64,000 nucleotides of DNA from Amycolatopsis saalfeldensis (GTDB lineage Bacteria > Actinomycetota > Actinomycetes > Mycobacteriales > Pseudonocardiaceae), in the NCBI RefSeq assembly GCF_900110575.1, contig NZ_FOEF01000021.1, positions 1 to 64,000 on the forward strand, in the 5' to 3' direction. This document shows, piece by piece, positions 43,157 through 53,200 of the stretch. The translations under genes were made by a program, and so were the position numbers. The stretch's first letter is position 1, and each line of letters opens with the position of its first letter. The notes beneath the pieces were generated by a model. It made no database searches, was not told the DNA's origin, and was given only the letters and a program-made list of their open reading frames with translations.

Positions 43157-44292
43157 GACCGCTCCACCTCTCGTTCCACCCTGTCCAGTTCGTCCGCCAG
43201 CCGCACCAATTCGGCCTCGGCGCCCGTCGGCGGGCCGTACAGCACCGCGCCGATCTCGGCCGGCGCGCGTCCGGTGCGCGTGCTCACCGTCTCCACCAGC
43301 GACGCCGGATCGGCGTCACCCGGCAGGCCGAGCCTCGACCGCAGCCGGGCGCGGGCGGCCTCCCGCAACGTCTCCGCGGCGTGCCCGGTCGCGCCGCCCC
43401 GCCGGTACAGCCGCGCGCGGCCCTCGGCCGTCTCCGCCGCGCGCACGACGATCGGCAACGGCTCGCGCACCACCGGCCCCAGCCGCCTCGCCCGCCACAA
43501 AGCCAGCAGCACCACGGCGATCCCGGCCATCAGCGCGCCGTAGCGCCAGCCCGCCGGGATGAGGTCGAAAAACGGCTTCTGGCTGCCTGCCAGCGCGGGA
43601 TCCGTGGGCGAGGGCAGGTACCAGACGAGCCGGCCGTGGTCGCCCAGCACGCGCATGGCGAGCGCCGCGTCGCCCTCGTCGGCGAGCCGCTCGTTGGTCA
43701 ACGGCGCGGACGTGCCCAGCACGGTGACGGTGCCCGTCCGGTCGGCGAACTGCACGAACGTCGGGTCTTCGCCGTCGCGGTAGCAGGACCGCGCGGACGG
43801 GTCCGTGGTGCGGTAACGCGTGCCGCCGAGTGAAGCCGAGCCCGCGGCGACGGCCGAGCCGACCGTGCAGTCCGGCTCCAGTGTCCGCACGTCCCCACTC
43901 CCCGCGGCGGTGACGGTGGGCAGCACCGCGCGCAACGCCTCCGGCCCCGGCGCGATCAGCACGAGGTGCGCGACCCGGCGACGCAACTCGGCAAGTCCGT
44001 TACCCGGCACCAAATCCGGCGCGGTGACCAGCAGGGTGCCGCCGTCGGCCTGCTGCAGCGCCTCGTCGATGGTGTGCGCCGGATGGACGTCCACGCCCTG
44101 TCGGCCGAGCAGCTGGGCGAGCGCGCGGCTGCCGCCCGGCTCGTAGGACCCGGGCTCCAGCTGGCCGCTCGTCTGATCGCCGCGGCTGAGCACCAGCACC
44201 AGGCCGGTCAGCACGATCAGCAACAGCAAGGCGAGCGGAATCCTGACACCGCGCCAAATCCGGCGCAGATCGGGCGATACAGAGGTGCTCAC
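43153..44292 (-). CDS. DUF4350 membrane protein
   Basis: 379 residues. Helix near residues 18-36, an extracytoplasmic alpha/beta domain (about 45-240; SRALAQLLGRQGVDV, LLVTAPDLV), a second helix near 250-268, then a helical cytoplasmic tail. DUF4350 genes are consistently found between DUF4129 and MoxR genes. GTG start overlapping the previous stop (GTGA). Biochemical role unknown. Confidence 0.85.
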
Positions 44293-44921
44293 GCGCCCAC
44301 CAGAACCGGCCGTTCGCGGCGGACGCGACTGTCCAGCTCGGTCAGCGCGCGGTAGCCGTCCTCGGTGCCGGGGCGGCCGCCGTAGTGCACGTCGTCGAAC
44401 AGCCGGGCGCCGGCGGTGAGGTCCGCGGCCAGGTTCGGCAGTAACGCGCCCGCTTCGGCGGCGGCCTCGTCGGCAGTCCGGCCGGAGCGGCTGTCGAGCA
44501 GCGCGCGTTCCTCCAGGCCGCGGACGAGCGCACGGAAGCGTTCCCGCACGGCGTCAGCGAATTCTCCGCGCGCCGCGGCCTCTTCGGCGGCCCGGCGGTA
44601 CTCGTCGGCAGAACGGCGCCGCCCCGCGAAGACCTGCTTGGCCGCCTGCCCGGCGCGGCCGACCTTGCCGACGCGCAGCCGTACCACCACGACCAGCACG
44701 ATCAGCAGCGCGACGACCAGCAGCACGCCCAGCGGACCGCCGGGCACGCCGGACAACGCGTCGAGCAGCCTGCCGAACAGCTGGCCGAGCCAGTGGGTCA
44801 GCCGTTCCAGCAGGCTCGGCTCGGCGGCCCGGTAGCCGGGATCGGTCAGCTCCTGGGCCGCTTGCGCGCGGGCGGGGTCCCGGTCGATGTCGACCGGGAC
44901 GTCGGTGAGCCGGAACGTCAC
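44289..44921 (-). CDS. DUF4129 membrane protein
   Basis: 210 residues from the GTG at 44921. A short outside N-terminus, one helix near residues 60-80, then a cytoplasmic DUF4129 domain with EYRRAAEEAAARGEFADAVR and RTADEAAAEAGALLP. In other bacteria this domain is fused to transglutaminase-like proteins of the same gene cluster; here it stands alone. Overlaps both neighbours by GTGA. Confidence 0.85.
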   Translation of the reverse strand: MTFRLTDVPVDIDRDPARAQAAQELTDPGYRAAEPSLLERLTHWLGQLFGRLLDALSGVPGGPLGVLLVVALLIVLVVVVRLRVGKVGRAGQAAKQVFAGRRRSADEYRRAAEEAAARGEFADAVRERFRALVRGLEERALLDSRSGRTADEAAAEAGALLPNLAADLTAGARLFDDVHYGGRPGTEDGYRALTELDSRVRRERPVLVGA

Positions 44922-46309
44922 CACGCCTGCTGCGGCGGCGCCTGCGGGTTGATGCCCGCGGCCCGCGCCAGCTCGATGTCCATGCCCTCGCGCCGCATCC
45001 GCTGGTCGATGTAGAGCACCACGGTGACCAGCGCGGTGAACGGCGTGACGATCGTCGACGCGATCACCGTGCCCACCGACTGCAGCACCAGGCCGCCGGT
45101 GCTCTGCTTCGGCACCCCGGCCTGCGGGTCGAACAGCCCGGAGAACGCGCCCGAGCCGAGGCTGAACGGCACGCTGATGATCGAGGTGATCAGCCAGCCG
45201 ATCAGGGCCGCCAGCAGCAGGATGCCGAGCACCCGCCAGAACGAGCCCGACACCAGCCGGCGCGAGCGCCCGAACGCCTGGCGGATCGTGCCGCGCTCCA
45301 GCACCAGCGCCGGACCGGCCAGCGCCCAGAACACGTACGGGATCACCGCCGGCAGCAGGCAGAAGATCGCGGCGACCATGGTGGCCAGCGTGTACAGCAG
45401 GGTCAGGGCCAGCAGCGGCAGCAGCCGCGGGCCGGCCTCGCGCATCGCCGTGCGGAAGTCGACCGGACGGCCGAGCACGGCCTTGCCCATCACCACGGTC
45501 AGGAAGCCGGTGAGGAACGTCTGGCCGAGGATCGTGATGATCAACGCCGGGATCAGCGTGAGCAGGGTGCTGCCGAGCAGGTTGTACACCGCGTCGAGCT
45601 GCTCCTGCTGGGTCGCGCCGGGGCCGAGGGTGCTCACCCGCGTGACGTCCGGCAGCAGCGTCAGCGAGATCAGCAGGTTCAGCGCCGCCACGACCACCGC
45701 GACGACCGCCGAAACCCCCAGCACCAGCAACGGGTAGCGGCGGATGGCGGTGATGGAGCCGTCGAGGATGTCGCCGATGTTGAGCGGGCGCAACGCGATC
45801 ACGCCGGGTTTGCCGAGTCCTTGCGGGTTCCAGCCACCGCCGGGCCGGCCGTACGCGCCACCGGGGTAGTGCGGCATCGACTGCTGGCCGGGTGACTGCC
45901 ATTGCCCGCTCGGCTGACCGGGCGCGCTGCTCTGGGCGCCGAACGACGGCGGGGCCTGCGGCGGCACCGGGGTGCTCCCGGACGGCGGCGCCTGCTGCGG
46001 GAGACCCGAAGGCGGAGTCTTGGCGTCGTCGCCGGTCTCGGTGCTCGCGCCGGAAGCCGCCGCCTCAGTGCTCGCGCCGGACGCGGACTCAGCGGTCGCG
46101 CCGGACGGCGAGGTCGCGCTGCCGGGCGTCACCTGCGGCGCCGGGCCGGAGCCGTCGCCCGCCGTGCCCTGCTGCGGCGTGACCGGGGCAGGCCCGCCGG
46201 CTTCGGCCGGGGCGGTCGCGGGGGGAACTTCGGGCCTCGGGAAGCCCTGGCTCGGGGTGGGCGTTTCGTCGTCCGCACCGGGCCCGGGCGAGCCGGGTGT
46301 GTCTGTCAT
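44918..46309 (-). CDS. Membrane protein with disordered N-terminus (glycerophosphodiesterase-membrane-domain-like)
   Basis: 463 residues. The first 170 are Pro/Gly/Ser/Thr/Gln-rich and likely disordered. About six membrane helices follow (LRPLNIGDILDGSITAIRRY precedes the first). The motif near the start of the membrane part resembles the glycerophosphoryl diester phosphodiesterase membrane domain family, without catalytic residues. First gene of the DUF4129-DUF4350-MoxR-DUF58 operon. Confidence 0.75.
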   Translation of the reverse strand: MTDTPGSPGPGADDETPTPSQGFPRPEVPPATAPAEAGGPAPVTPQQGTAGDGSGPAPQVTPGSATSPSGATAESASGASTEAAASGASTETGDDAKTPPSGLPQQAPPSGSTPVPPQAPPSFGAQSSAPGQPSGQWQSPGQQSMPHYPGGAYGRPGGGWNPQGLGKPGVIALRPLNIGDILDGSITAIRRYPLLVLGVSAVVAVVVAALNLLISLTLLPDVTRVSTLGPGATQQEQLDAVYNLLGSTLLTLIPALIITILGQTFLTGFLTVVMGKAVLGRPVDFRTAMREAGPRLLPLLALTLLYTLATMVAAIFCLLPAVIPYVFWALAGPALVLERGTIRQAFGRSRRLVSGSFWRVLGILLLAALIGWLITSIISVPFSLGSGAFSGLFDPQAGVPKQSTGGLVLQSVGTVIASTIVTPFTALVTVVLYIDQRMRREGMDIELARAAGINPQAPPQQAW

Positions 46310-46510
46310 CGAAACCCCTAGTCCTCACGACCCGTCATCAACTCCCCGCTCACTCTTCCAGAGCCCCCCAAACCCGGCCAGACCTGGGGTGACGACCGGG
46401 ACGGGTGACCAGTCTCGGCAAGTGCTGGGGAAGCGGCCCGTTCCCCCGATATGCTGAACGGAAGCCGGGGGCCGCCCGGCTTCCCGCCGAGACCCACCGG
46501 GACTGCCCTG

Positions 46511-47749
46511 ATGACGCAACCGCCCTACGGCCCAGTGCCGCCACGCGGGACCGTTCAACCGCCCCCGGTACCGGGCCGTGGGCCGGTCCAGCCGCCTCAG
46601 GGGCCGCCGGGCCAGCCGCCCTACCAGGGCCAGCAGTACCCCGGCCAGCAGCAGTACCCCGGTCAGCAGTACCCGGGCCAGCAGTATCAGGGCGCTCCGC
46701 AGGGGCAGCCCGGCCCGTACAACCAGGGCCCGCCGCCGCAGGCGCCGTGGGGTCAGCAGCAGCACGACTTCCCGCCGCCGAAGCGGCGCTCGACCGGCCT
46801 GATCGTCGGGCTCTGCCTCGGCGCGGTGGCCGTGCTGGTGCTGGGCGTGGTCGGGATCGTCTCGCTGAACGGGTCCGGCTCCGACGTCACCAACGCCGGC
46901 TACCAGAACACCCCGACGCCCGTGCCGAGCAGCCCGTTCGAGCTGCCGCCGAACAACGGCTCGTCGACCCCGTCGTCGGAGCCGTCGACTTCGGACGCGC
47001 CCAGCAGCGCGCCCAGCTCGACCGGCCCGCAGAAGATCCTCAAGCTCGCCGACCACCCGATCCTCCAGGACCCGAACGCCGGGCTGCAGAACCGCGTCTG
47101 CAACCTGCCGCCGTGGGTGAGCACGCAGGACGGCGCCGAGGCGTTTTTCACCGCGGCCAGCAAGTGCCTGGACGCCGCGTGGGGCCCGTTCCTCCAGGCC
47201 TACAACCTGCCGTTCACCTCGCCCGCGCTGCACTTCCCGACCGGGCCGAGCTTCGAGACCGAATGCGGCACCATCCAGGTCGGCATCGCGACGGCCGCGT
47301 ACTACTGCGAGAACAACCTGTACGTGCCGTTCAAGGGCCTGCAGACCGACCAGTACGGCAACAACCCGGGCGTGTACCTGGCCCTGTTCGCGCACGAGTA
47401 CGGCCACCACGTGCAAGAGGTCGCCGGGATCATGGACGCCGCGTGGCAGAAGATCTACGCGGCCGGCCAGAACAGCCCGGACGGCCTGGACATGTCGCGC
47501 CGCAAGGAGCTGCAGGCCCAGTGCTTCTCGGGCATGTTCCTCGGCGCGCACGTCGACCAGGGCGGCACCGTCACCCGCGACATGTACAACAAGGCCTGGA
47601 ACGACCAGGAAACCCGCGGCGACAACACCTCGCACAGCCACGACCACGGCACCAACGCCCACTACGCGCAGTGGTGGCGGGCCGGCGCGCGCAGCAACCG
47701 GATCGCGGACTGCAACACCTTCGCGGCCCCGGCCTCCGACGTCAGCTGA
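46511..47749 (+). CDS. Neutral zinc metallopeptidase (YpfJ/PF04228 family)
   Basis: 412 residues from the ATG at 46511. Cytoplasmic N-terminus with YPGQQ repeats, a membrane helix near residues 98-120, a Ser/Thr/Pro linker, then an extracytoplasmic peptidase domain with zinc motif HEYGHH (about 295-300) and several Cys that could form disulfides. The family is annotated as metallopeptidase, substrate unknown. An upstream ATG at 46451 lies in a possible -10 (TATGCT) and is not used. The 3' end overlaps the convergent gene by 8 bp. Confidence 0.85.
   Translation: MTQPPYGPVPPRGTVQPPPVPGRGPVQPPQGPPGQPPYQGQQYPGQQQYPGQQYPGQQYQGAPQGQPGPYNQGPPPQAPWGQQQHDFPPPKRRSTGLIVGLCLGAVAVLVLGVVGIVSLNGSGSDVTNAGYQNTPTPVPSSPFELPPNNGSSTPSSEPSTSDAPSSAPSSTGPQKILKLADHPILQDPNAGLQNRVCNLPPWVSTQDGAEAFFTAASKCLDAAWGPFLQAYNLPFTSPALHFPTGPSFETECGTIQVGIATAAYYCENNLYVPFKGLQTDQYGNNPGVYLALFAHEYGHHVQEVAGIMDAAWQKIYAAGQNSPDGLDMSRRKELQAQCFSGMFLGAHVDQGGTVTRDMYNKAWNDQETRGDNTSHSHDHGTNAHYAQWWRAGARSNRIADCNTFAAPASDVS
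46616..46700 (+). repeat. Tandem 15-bp-type repeat encoding YPGQQ
   Basis: Repeated units of CAGCAGTACCCCGGC type encode YQGQQ/YPGQQQ/YPGQQ/YPGQQ in the disordered cytoplasmic tail of the metallopeptidase. Likely length-variable between strains. Confidence 0.7.
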
Positions 47750-48215
47750 GCAGGGCCAGCCGGCCGGGCCCCTTGATCACCAGGAACGCGTACATCCCGC
47801 CCGCGAAGCAGGCGAAGACCAGCAGCACCAACGCGATCGGGCCGCGCAAGTCCTGCGAACCGGCCGAGGTGTCGGACGCGCGGAGGGTGATGGGGCCGCT
47901 CGCCGGGGCGTCCGAGGGGACGCCGACCTCGACGTGGTCGCCCTGGGCGTGACCGCAGGCGTTCAGCGTGCCCTCGCGCGGCTTGCCACCGAGGGTGAAC
48001 TTGACCGTCTCCACCGGGTTCGCGGCCGTGCAGGCCGCCGGCTTGGTGACCTCCGCCGGCGTGGGCACTCCCCCGTCGTTCACGGTGATGCCGAAGAGGC
48101 CGGGCCCGGCGAACCAGGCCAGCACGACGACAAGCACACCGGCGGCCGTGGGGATGCCCACCTGCAGCCAGCGCTGCAGGGAGGTCTTTCTCGCCGGGTC
48201 GGAAGACAGCACCAC
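47742..48215 (-). CDS. Two-helix membrane protein, function unknown
   Basis: 157 residues from GTG. Helices near residues 17-42 and 122-145 flank an extracytoplasmic beta-rich domain with two Cys (AACTAAN and NACGHAQG) that may pair. Not recognised as a named family. Convergent with the metallopeptidase gene: both stop codons sit in the palindrome TCAGCTGA (47742-47749). Confidence 0.65.
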   Translation of the reverse strand: MVLSSDPARKTSLQRWLQVGIPTAAGVLVVVLAWFAGPGLFGITVNDGGVPTPAEVTKPAACTAANPVETVKFTLGGKPREGTLNACGHAQGDHVEVGVPSDAPASGPITLRASDTSAGSQDLRGPIALVLLVFACFAGGMYAFLVIKGPGRLALLS

Positions 48216-48296
48216 GCCATGGTTCCAGATAGCACTGGCAAAACCCAGTGAAGGTGACGCCTGCCCCGGGTGACCCCCGCGCCGGCCTGCGGGACC

Positions 48297-49379
48297 TTAG
48301 CGTTCCACCTTGTCGACCTGGGTGACCTTCTTGACGTACAGCAGCCTGTCGCCGGGCTCGATGGCGTCGGACTGCGGGGCGTCCACGCGGTAGAGCACGC
48401 CATCGCGGACCACGCCCAGCACGATGTCCGGCAGGTGCCGCGGGGAGCCGCCCTCCTCGGACGGCTCCACCGCGCGTTCCGCGATGGCCAGGCCCGACTC
48501 CGGCGTCAGCAGGTCTTCGACCATGTCGACCACCAGCGGGGTGGACGTGGCCAGGCCGAGCAGCCGTCCCGCGGTCTCGCTGGACACCACCACCTGGCTG
48601 GCCCCGGACTGCTTGAGCAGGTGGACGTTCTCCGCCTCCCGCACCGACGCCACGATGTGCGACTTCGGCGCCAGCTCACGCGCGGTCAGCGTGACCAGCA
48701 CGGCGGTGTCGTCACGGTTCGGCGCGACGACCACGGCCCGCGCGTGCTGCACGCCCGCCACCCGCAGCACGTCCGCGCGGGTCGCGGAGCCGTGCACGGT
48801 GACCAGGCCGAGCGCGCTCGCCGCGTCCAGCGCCTGCTGGTCGGTGTCGACCACCACGATCCGGCTCGGCTGGACCTCCTCGTCGCCGAGCAGCGCGTTG
48901 ACGGCCGACCGGCCCTTGGTGCCGAACCCGACGACGACGGTGTGGTCGCGCACCTTCGTCCTCCACTTCTGGATCTTGAATGCCTGCCGGGAGCGCTCGG
49001 TGAGCACTTCCAGCGTGGTGCCGACGAGGACGATGAGGAACAGCACCCGCAGCGGGGTGATGACCACGATGTTGACCAGCCGCGCCGTCGCCGAGGCCGG
49101 CGCGATGTCGCCGTAGCCGGTGGTCGAAAGCGAGACGGTGGAGTAGTAGATGGCGTCCAGGAACGAAACGCCGTCCCCGTTGACGTCGCGGTAGCCGCCG
49201 CGGTCGGCGTACACGATCAGCACCGTCGCCAGCAGCGCGAGCAGCGCGCCGATGACCCGCTTGACGATCGAGCGCATCGGGCTGACGGTCAGTTCCGGCA
49301 TCCGGATCACGCCGACGAGCTCGTGATCGGGGCGGTCGTTCAGCCGGACGTTCAGCGGTAGCCGTTTGAGGGCCTTCAT
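48297..49379 (-). CDS. Potassium channel with RCK (TrkA-N/TrkA-C) domains
   Basis: 360 residues. Two membrane helices around a pore loop with selectivity filter TTGYGD, then TrkA-N (VVVGFGTKGRSAVNALLG NAD/nucleotide motif) and a C-terminal TrkA-C domain. Ligand-gated K+ channel in the inner membrane. Its place beside AdnB matches Rv3200c. Confidence 0.92.
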   Translation of the reverse strand: MKALKRLPLNVRLNDRPDHELVGVIRMPELTVSPMRSIVKRVIGALLALLATVLIVYADRGGYRDVNGDGVSFLDAIYYSTVSLSTTGYGDIAPASATARLVNIVVITPLRVLFLIVLVGTTLEVLTERSRQAFKIQKWRTKVRDHTVVVGFGTKGRSAVNALLGDEEVQPSRIVVVDTDQQALDAASALGLVTVHGSATRADVLRVAGVQHARAVVVAPNRDDTAVLVTLTARELAPKSHIVASVREAENVHLLKQSGASQVVVSSETAGRLLGLATSTPLVVDMVEDLLTPESGLAIAERAVEPSEEGGSPRHLPDIVLGVVRDGVLYRVDAPQSDAIEPGDRLLYVKKVTQVDKVER

Positions 49380-49474
49380 GCACCGGCTCCCCGCGGGTGT
49401 TCGGCGTCACTCACGTCGGGGAGCCTAGCCCAAGGTCACCCGCCGCACACCCGTCGCTGTGGCAGGGTGAGGGC

Positions 49475-49858
49475 ATGCCCGATTCCCGCGGTTCGCAACG
49501 GCCCGCCTACCTCCTCGCCGGCCTGCTCGCGACGTCCGGCGCCCTGCACTTCCTTCGCCCGAAGCCGTTCGACGCGCTGATCCCGAAGGAGCTGCCCGGC
49601 ACGCGCCGTGCCTGGACGTACGGCTCGGGGGTCGCCGAGCTGGGCGTGGCGGCGGGCATCGTGATGCCGCGCACCCGGCGTCTCGGCGGGCTGGCGGCGG
49701 CGCTGCTGTTCGTCGGCGTGTTCCCGGGCAACGTCAAGATGGCGCTCGACTCCCAGCGCCACGGCCGCCCGGCCCGTGACCGCGCCATCGCCTGGCTGCG
49801 GCTGCCGGTGCAGTGGCCGCTGGTCCGGTGGGCCTTGACGGTCCGCGACCGCGGCTGA
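49475..49858 (+). CDS. DoxX-like small membrane protein
   Basis: 127 residues from the ATG at 49475, which follows GGGTGAGGGC. Three or four short helices and the YLLAGLLATSGALHFLRPKP and FVGVFPGNVKMALD segments of the DoxX-like family. Function unknown. An upstream in-frame GTG at 49397 is less likely. Confidence 0.82.
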   Translation: MPDSRGSQRPAYLLAGLLATSGALHFLRPKPFDALIPKELPGTRRAWTYGSGVAELGVAAGIVMPRTRRLGGLAAALLFVGVFPGNVKMALDSQRHGRPARDRAIAWLRLPVQWPLVRWALTVRDRG

Positions 49859-49861
49859 GCC

Positions 49862-50212
49862 TTACAGCTCGGTGGCTCGCTCGTGGCGGGGTTCGTACAG
49901 CCCCACTTCGCCGCCGCCCGGCAGACGAAGCCTGGTCAGCCGTCCCCAGCGCGCGTCCGTGACCGGCTCCGTGAACTCGACGCCCTTCGCGGCCAGGTCC
50001 GCCACGGTCGCGTCGACGTCGTCACACATCAGGTAAAGCTCCTGCGCATCCGGGCCCTCCGTGGGATGCACGGCGACCTCGGCCGGTGGGAGCTTGAAGA
50101 TCAGCCAGCCGCCGCCCGCGTCCACGTGCGGGAAGTCCAGCACCTCCCGGAAGAAGGCCCGGTCCGCTTCCGCGTCACGGCTGTAAACGATGACGTGCGC
50201 ACCATTGATCAC
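49862..50212 (-). CDS. VOC-superfamily (glyoxalase-like) protein
   Basis: 116 residues, a single VOC module with the beta-alpha-beta-beta-beta fold (VIVYSRDAEADRAFFREVLD at the start, LRLPGGGEVGLYEPRH at the end). Could be a dioxygenase-, resistance- or isomerase-type protein; the substrate is unknown. GTG start with TATCCT (50219-50224) 6 nt upstream, so leaderless. Confidence 0.85.
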   Translation of the reverse strand: MINGAHVIVYSRDAEADRAFFREVLDFPHVDAGGGWLIFKLPPAEVAVHPTEGPDAQELYLMCDDVDATVADLAAKGVEFTEPVTDARWGRLTRLRLPGGGEVGLYEPRHERATEL

Positions 50213-50236
50213 GCAGCCAGGATAAGTCCTCCGGGG

Positions 50237-53200
50237 CTACTCCGAGGGCACGTTCCGCAGCAGGTCACGCAGGCCTTCGGCGTCCAGCAGGTCCGCCGGG
50301 CGCAGCGTGTGGCCGGGGCGGACGTAGTGGAAGGCCGCGCGCACGCGTTCGACCGGCACGCCCTTGAGCGCCGCCCACGCGAGCCGGTACGCGGCCAGCT
50401 GCACGGCGAGCGCGGGCAGCCGCTCGGCGGACGGCACCCCGCCGGTCTTCCAGTCCACCACGGTCCAGCCGCCGTCGGCGTCGGCGTACACGGCGTCCAT
50501 CCGGCCGCGGACGGTGATGCCTTCGACATCGGCCGAGAACGGGATCTCGACGGCCAGCGGGACGCGCTCGGCCCATTCGCTGCGTTCGAAGGCTTCTTGC
50601 AGTTCCTCGAAGTCGCTGTCCGGGGCCTCGCCGAAGTCGGCGGCGCCGGGCAGGTCGTCGATCTCCAGCAGGCGGTCGCCGGAGAAGCGCTGCTCCAGCC
50701 AGCCGTGGAAGGCCGTGCCGCGGCGAGCGAAACTGTTGGGCGGCAACGGAAGCGGGCGACGCAGGCGTTGCGCGAGCGCGTCCGCGTCGGCCGCCAGCTC
50801 CACCAGCTGGCTCACCGACAGCTGCGACGGCAGCACCACGCGGTCCACAGTGGCCCGAGCCCGGGCGCGCTCGGCAAGCAGGACGTCGGTGTCCGACGCC
50901 CAGCCGTCCGGGTCCTCCGGGTCGACCTCGTCGGAAGGGTCCTCTTCGGACTCTTCGAACGGTTCTTCCTCGGAGAACTCCTCCGGCTCCGGCGGCAGTG
51001 GCCATTCTTCGTCCGAGTCCGCGGCGGCCGTCTCGACCGGCGTTTCGACCGGCGCGACCGGAGTTGCCGGGTCCGGCTCCGGCGGCGCGGCGGCCATCTC
51101 CGCGAAGACCAGCTCCACCCCCGTCGACACCCCGGTCCGCCGGTCGCCCAGCGGGTCGAGCGGCCAGCGGCCGGTCCGGGAGTCCGCGACCAGCGGGTTC
51201 TCGTCGTCCGCAGCCGGTTCTTCGGCCCACGACGCGAGCGAGCCGATCGGCGGGTCCGAAGCGCGCAGCACCTCCGCGATGTCGGTCAGGAACACCGAAG
51301 GCCCCTTGGGCCGCGTGCTGCTCTCGTTCCACCAATGCCCGGAAACGATCAGCGCGCGCTCGGAGCGAGTGAGCGCCACGTAGCAGAGCCGCCGCTCCTC
51401 GTCGGCTTCCCGTTCGGCGAAGCCCTCCTCGTGCAGCTCCAGCGCTTCCTGGACTTCCTTGCGGTCAAAGCCTTCGGAGACGCGCAGCTCCGGCAGGTCC
51501 GCCGAGTCGCCGCGCAGAATCGCGGGCAGCGCCGTGGATGTGCGCAGCCACGAGGACGAGCGCCGTTTGCTCGGGAACACGTCGGCCACCAGGTGCGGAA
51601 CGGCGACGACCTCCCACTCCAGCCCCTTCGCCGAGTGGACGGTGAGCACCTGCACGCGGTCCGGCACCACCTCGACCTCGCCGGGCGTCAGGCCGTCCTC
51701 CGCGTGCGCGGCCGTGTTCAGGTAGTCCACAAAGGACAACAATGTGGCGGTCGGCGCCGTCTCGGCGTAGTCGGTGACCACCTCGGCGAACGCGTCCAGG
51801 TGCGCCCGCCCCGCCGAGCCCGGCCGCGCCAGTGACTCGACGTCCAGCAGCAGCGTCCGCTCGACGTCGGCCACCAGCTCGGGCAGCGACTGGTCCAGCC
51901 GCCGCCGCAACGCCGCCAGCTCGGCGCCGACGCGCCGGATCCGCCGGTAGCCGTCCTCGGAGTAACGCTCGGGTGAGCCCGGTTCGTCCACGGCGTCGAT
52001 CAGACCCGCCTGTTCGGCGCGTTCCATGACCAGCGTCGGCTCTTCGCCGGCGCCACCGGACGGTGCCGGCGAGGAAAGTTCGTTGGCCCGACGCCACAAC
52101 GCCGCCAGGTCCGCCGCCGCGAGCCGCCAGCGAGCGCCGGTCAGCAGCCGCGCGGCCGCGCTGCCCGCGAGCGGGTCGGCCAGCACCCGCAGCGTGCTGA
52201 CCAGGTCGGCGACCTCGGGCTCGTCCAGCAGCCCGCCGAGGCCGACGACCTCCACGGGCAGCCCGCGCATTCGCAGCTCGCTCGCGATCGGCGCCATGTC
52301 CGCACGACGGCGCACCAGCACCGCGGCGGTCGGCGGCTTGCCGGACTCCTCTTTCTCCGCGAACCAGCGGCGAGCCAGCGCGTCCGCGACCCACTCGCGT
52401 TCGGCGCGCACGTCCGGCTGCAGTGAGACGGCGATGTCCGCCGGCCCGGCGCCTTCTCGCGCCCGCAGCCGCTCGACGCCCAGCCCGCGTGCCCGCAGCG
52501 GCTCGGCCACGGCGTTGGCCAGCTCCAGGATCTCGGGCGGGTTCCGGAAGCTGGTCAGCAGCCCGAATTCGTGTGCGGGCTCCAATCTTTCCCCGCTGTG
52601 CCGCGGGAAGTCGGTGGTGAACCGCGGCAGGTTGGCCGCGCTCGCGCCACGCCAGCCGTAGATCGCCTGGGCCGGGTCGCCGACCGCGGTGACCGGCATC
52701 GGCCGGTGCCCGCCGCCGCCGAACAGCGAGCGCAGCAGCACGCGCTGCGCGTGGCCGGTGTCCTGGTACTCGTCGAGCAGCACGGCGCCGTACCGCTCCC
52801 GCTCGCCGGTCACCACCGCCGGGTAGTGGTCGGCGAGCTGCGCCGCCAGCGACATCTGGTCGGCGAAGTCGAGCGCGCCCTCGGCCCGTTTACGCCGGTG
52901 GTACGCCTCGACGAGTGGCAGCAATTCGAGCCGGAACCGTTGCGCCGCCATCACTTCCATGAGCTTCACCGGCAGCGACGCCCGCTGCCCCTTCGCGCGC
53001 GGCGCGTTCTCGATCACCTCGCACAGCCACGACGTGTACTCGCCCAGCCGCTCGGTGGACACCAGGTGCTCGCCCAATTCCCCGGCCAGCGCGAGCAGCT
53101 GCGCGGTGACCGAGGACGGCACCCGGTCGGTCTCCAGGTCATTGTCCCATGTGGACACCACGCGGTGCGCCAGCTGCCACGAGGACGTCTCCGAAAGCAG

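Noticed and set aside
50265..51335. Alternative frames inside adnB suggesting a separate gene
   Set aside because: The adnB frame is continuous through helicase and nuclease motifs; the other frame is Arg/Gly/Ala-rich and unsupported.
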